Below are positions 61,876-64,000 of a stretch of 64,000 nt of DNA, in pieces (position 1 is the stretch's first letter; every line of letters starts with the position of its first letter). The position numbers and the translations under genes were made by a program. Below the pieces are notes generated by a model. That model did no database searches. It had not been told where the DNA came from and saw only the letters and a list, made by a program, of their open reading frames with translations. Source of the DNA: Duganella phyllosphaerae (GTDB lineage: Bacteria; Pseudomonadota; Gammaproteobacteria; Burkholderiales; Burkholderiaceae_D); NCBI RefSeq assembly GCF_001758785.1, contig NZ_LROM01000152.1:124001-188000 (forward strand). The letters run 5' to 3'.

Positions 61876-63314
61876 CGCTGGATCAGCTGCAACGCCTGGC
61901 GCAGGCCTTCGACGATCACACCGTAGGCCTGGCGCCGGCTGGCCTCGTCCGGCGCACGCAAGACGTACGACGGGTGATACACGGTGACCACCCAGCGGCC
62001 GTCGTGCTGCACCGGCGCCGGGTGGCCATCGTTCATCATCGCCGTCATGGTGGCCGAGCCATCCTGCAGCAGCGACTTCAAAGCTGTGCTGCCCAGCGCC
62101 ACCACCACTTGCGGTTGCACCCGTTTCAATTCCTCTTCCAGCCACAGGTGGCATGCGGCCACCTCGCGCTGCGCCGGCGTCTTGTGCAGGCGCCGCTTGC
62201 CGCGCGGCTCCCACTTGAAATGCTTGACGGCGTTGGTCAGATAAATGCTGTCACGGTCCACGCCGGCCTCCTGCATGGCCTGTTGCAGCACGGCCCCGGC
62301 CGGGCCCACGAACGGCAAGCCCTGCAGATCCTCCTGGTCGCCCGGCTGTTCGCCGACGAGCATGATGCGCGCCTGCGCCGGTCCCACGCCAGCGACGGCC
62401 TGGGTGGCGTTTTCCCACAGCGCGCAGCGGCGGCACTGGTCAAGCGACGTCGGCAGCTCGCGCTGCGGTTGCGCGCGTTCTGGCGCAATCGGAATGCTGG
62501 TGGCGCCGCCGCGCTGACCCACGGTACCGGTCTGGCCGGTGCGGCGCTCGCCGTTGTTGGCGGCAGTGACCATGGCGGGCACGATCGCGCCTTCGGGCAA
62601 ATTTTTCCAGAACCGCGAAGGGATATGGCTGCGCAGCAGGTCGGCGTTCACGCGCGCCGGATTGAAGATGCTGCGGTAATAGGTGAGCCACAGCGCTTCG
62701 CCGGCATCCTCGATATCGGCCGCGCTGCGCAGCAGCGATGGCGCCTCGATCAGCTTCTCGCCGTCCCACAGGATCGCTTGCCCCGGCGTGGCGATCAGCC
62801 AGGTGATCGGCCCCATGCGCCTCGCAAAGTGGCGCGCCACCTGCGGCAGCACATCGTGGGTGGGCTCGAACCAGGCCACGAAGCGCGGCGCGCCGTCTTC
62901 TTCCTTGCGCTCGCGGAAGCGCACGTAGGCGTGCATGTCGTGCTGCTCGCGGTGCACGGCTTTGACCATGGCATACAGCCGGGCGCCGTCGGGATCGGCC
63001 GGCGACACCACGTCGCGCTCGCCCAGGTGCCAGCGCCAGATCACCTTGTATAAAAACGACCACCGGTCGAGTGCATTGAAGCAGGCCGCGTCCTCGATCA
63101 TGTCCATCACCTGGCGCGGCAGGCGCAGCTCGGCGCCCGGCGGCGGCGCGGCCTTGAGCGCGGTCGCGCCGGCCTGCGAGCCGAAGCCGGAAAACAGGTC
63201 GCCGTCTTCGGGCTCGCTGGCCCACTCGACGTACTCGGGCGCGATGCTGCGCGCCACCAGGTCGCGCGCGGCAGTGCGCCATTCGGCAAACGTCTGGACC
63301 ACCCGGCGCGTCAT
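61872..63314 (-). CDS. DUF4130-UdgX uracil-DNA glycosylase fusion
   Basis: A protein of 480 residues. The N-terminal 250 residues are the DUF4130 (TIGR03915-type) domain (CFNALDRWSFLYKVIWRWH, HDMHAYVRFRE, RHFARRMGPITWLIATP). The C-terminal part (about 285-480) is UdgX, a family 4-like uracil-DNA glycosylase: CRRCALW (cluster cysteines), GEQPGDQEDLQGLPFVGPAG, KRRLH (residues 373-377) and HPSYVLRAP. UdgX joins covalently to abasic DNA through the histidine of KRRIH; here isoleucine is leucine and the histidine is kept. The start at 63314 overlaps the stop of the radical-SAM gene (ATGA). Confidence 0.92.
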   Translation of the reverse strand: MTRRVVQTFAEWRTAARDLVARSIAPEYVEWASEPEDGDLFSGFGSQAGATALKAAPPPGAELRLPRQVMDMIEDAACFNALDRWSFLYKVIWRWHLGERDVVSPADPDGARLYAMVKAVHREQHDMHAYVRFRERKEEDGAPRFVAWFEPTHDVLPQVARHFARRMGPITWLIATPGQAILWDGEKLIEAPSLLRSAADIEDAGEALWLTYYRSIFNPARVNADLLRSHIPSRFWKNLPEGAIVPAMVTAANNGERRTGQTGTVGQRGGATSIPIAPERAQPQRELPTSLDQCRRCALWENATQAVAGVGPAQARIMLVGEQPGDQEDLQGLPFVGPAGAVLQQAMQEAGVDRDSIYLTNAVKHFKWEPRGKRRLHKTPAQREVAACHLWLEEELKRVQPQVVVALGSTALKSLLQDGSATMTAMMNDGHPAPVQHDGRWVVTVYHPSYVLRAPDEASRRQAYGVIVEGLRQALQLIQR

Positions 63315-64000
63315 GCCGCTTGCAGCTCCGGCCACAAATTCAATTGCTGTGCTGGCACCGCCATAGCCCGCCGCAACTGCTCGGAAGGACCGGCGTCGTT
63401 GACCGGAAAATAGTCGGCCGTGATGATGAAGGGCGAGATCTTCTTCATGCTGCATTTCAGGCGCGTGAGGTCGGCGTAGCGCACCTGGCGCAGGCGGCGC
63501 AGGTCGACGATGCGCTGGGCGTTGCGCAGACCGATGCCGGGAATGCGGGCGATCATGTGCGGTTCGGCGCGATTCAAGTCCATCGGGAAGTGCTCGCGGT
63601 TGTCCAGCGCCCAGGCCAGCTTGGGGTCGATGTCGAGCGCCAGGTTGCCGGTCTTGGGCAGCAGCTCATCGACCTGGAAGCCGTAGCTGCGCAGTAAAAA
63701 ATCGGCCTGGTACAGGCGGTGTTCGCGCATCATGGGCGGCGGCGCCAGCGGCACGCTTTTCGGGCTTTGCGGAATCGGGCTGAATGCCGAGTAGTACACG
63801 CGTTTGAGCTTGTAGCTGCCGTACAGCGTTTCGGCGGTTTTCAGGATTTGCTGGTCGTCGCTGGCGTCCGCCCCCACGATCATTTGCGTGCTCTGGCCGG
63901 CCGGTGCGAAGCGCGGCGACTTCGGCTCCTCGGCCTTTTCGTCGAGCTTCCTGCGGATGGAGCCCATCGCCAGCTTGATGGTGTGCACGCTCTTTTCGGG
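63311..64000 (-). CDS. Putative DNA modification/repair radical-SAM protein (C-terminal part)
   Basis: The last 229 residues of a gene that continues past the right edge (the frame is open to base 64000). The visible part has STQMIVGADASDDQQIL, SPIPQSPKSVPL and a helix-hairpin-helix DNA-binding motif MIARIPGIGLRNAQRIVDLR. These match the conserved 'putative DNA modification/repair radical SAM protein' (TIGR03916) that is nearly always next to DUF4130-UdgX genes. The radical-SAM cysteines should lie outside the window. The stop overlaps the UdgX start by 4 bases, so the two are made together. Confidence 0.88.
   Translation of the reverse strand, partial: PEKSVHTIKLAMGSIRRKLDEKAEEPKSPRFAPAGQSTQMIVGADASDDQQILKTAETLYGSYKLKRVYYSAFSPIPQSPKSVPLAPPPMMREHRLYQADFLLRSYGFQVDELLPKTGNLALDIDPKLAWALDNREHFPMDLNRAEPHMIARIPGIGLRNAQRIVDLRRLRQVRYADLTRLKCSMKKISPFIITADYFPVNDAGPSEQLRRAMAVPAQQLNLWPELQAA

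Overview
The window is about 64 kb of high-GC DNA from a betaproteobacterium. It most resembles the Oxalobacteraceae (Massilia, Duganella, Janthinobacterium and relatives). This is inferred from gene order (lolC/E-lolD-tatD-comEC, recJ preceded by a COG4255 gene, prfB close to lysS), a PEP-CTERM protein of the VPEvxtWAMM type, and many secreted hydrolases. No database search was possible. The window has no rRNA, tRNA, CRISPR array or prophage, and no gene-free stretch longer than about 300 bases.

Layout. 1-3.2 kb: the end of an upstream gene and a large secreted protein with two beta-helix domains. 3.2-10.8 kb (minus strand): lolC, lolE, lolD and tatD as one operon, then a CsgG-like gene and comEC. 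11-15.8 kb (minus): a 1365-residue SdrD-type repeat protein followed by a PEP-CTERM protein. 16.1-20.5 kb (plus): a COG4255 gene, recJ, a RES-Xre toxin-antitoxin pair and a DUF2288 gene. 20.4-24.3 kb: a secreted alpha-amylase, divergent from a GH43 enzyme that is coupled to a shortened lipase-chaperone-like gene. The gap between the two carries three palindromes. 24.3-26.8 kb (minus): an RcnB-like protein, a DUF4272 protein and an aldo/keto reductase. 26.9-27.8 kb: a RAYT transposase element bounded by 28-bp inverted repeats. 27.8-31.1 kb (minus): a Crp-like regulator, a hybrid histidine kinase and a response regulator-PAS protein joined by 4-bp overlaps; the last gene runs into the RAYT element. 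31-37.5 kb: a periplasmic cyclic nucleotide phosphodiesterase (minus), then udk, prfB (with its programmed frameshift), a HAD phosphatase and lysS. 37.7-45.1 kb: an SDR dehydrogenase coupled to a GH15 enzyme, ppnN (minus), a POT peptide transporter and glpD (minus). 45.3-52.8 kb: PBP1A, a LuxR-type regulator, a secretory lipase, a TetR regulator and a membrane diguanylate cyclase. 52.9-61.9 kb: a compositionally unusual secreted hydrolase behind a hairpin/U-run leader, a 5'-nucleotidase, mfd, serB, an EAL phosphodiesterase, an alpha/beta hydrolase and a small membrane protein. 61.9-64 kb (minus): a DUF4130-UdgX uracil-DNA glycosylase overlapping a radical-SAM DNA-repair gene that leaves the window.

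How the genes fit together. Most of the window is core housekeeping: lipoprotein sorting, DNA repair and uptake, translation, cell wall, and glycerol and nucleotide metabolism. Between these lie accessory genes for polysaccharide use (beta-helix protein, alpha-amylase, GH43, GH15 plus dehydrogenase), surface proteins (SdrD repeats, PEP-CTERM, CsgG-like), signalling (Crp-HK-RR, GGDEF, EAL, LuxR, TetR), one toxin-antitoxin module and one transposase element. No single large undescribed system stands out. The best candidates for new biology are the alpha-amylase/GH43/orphan-chaperone locus, the SdrD/PEP-CTERM pair, the RAYT junction in the signalling operon, and the leader of the hydrolase at 52.9-54.3 kb.
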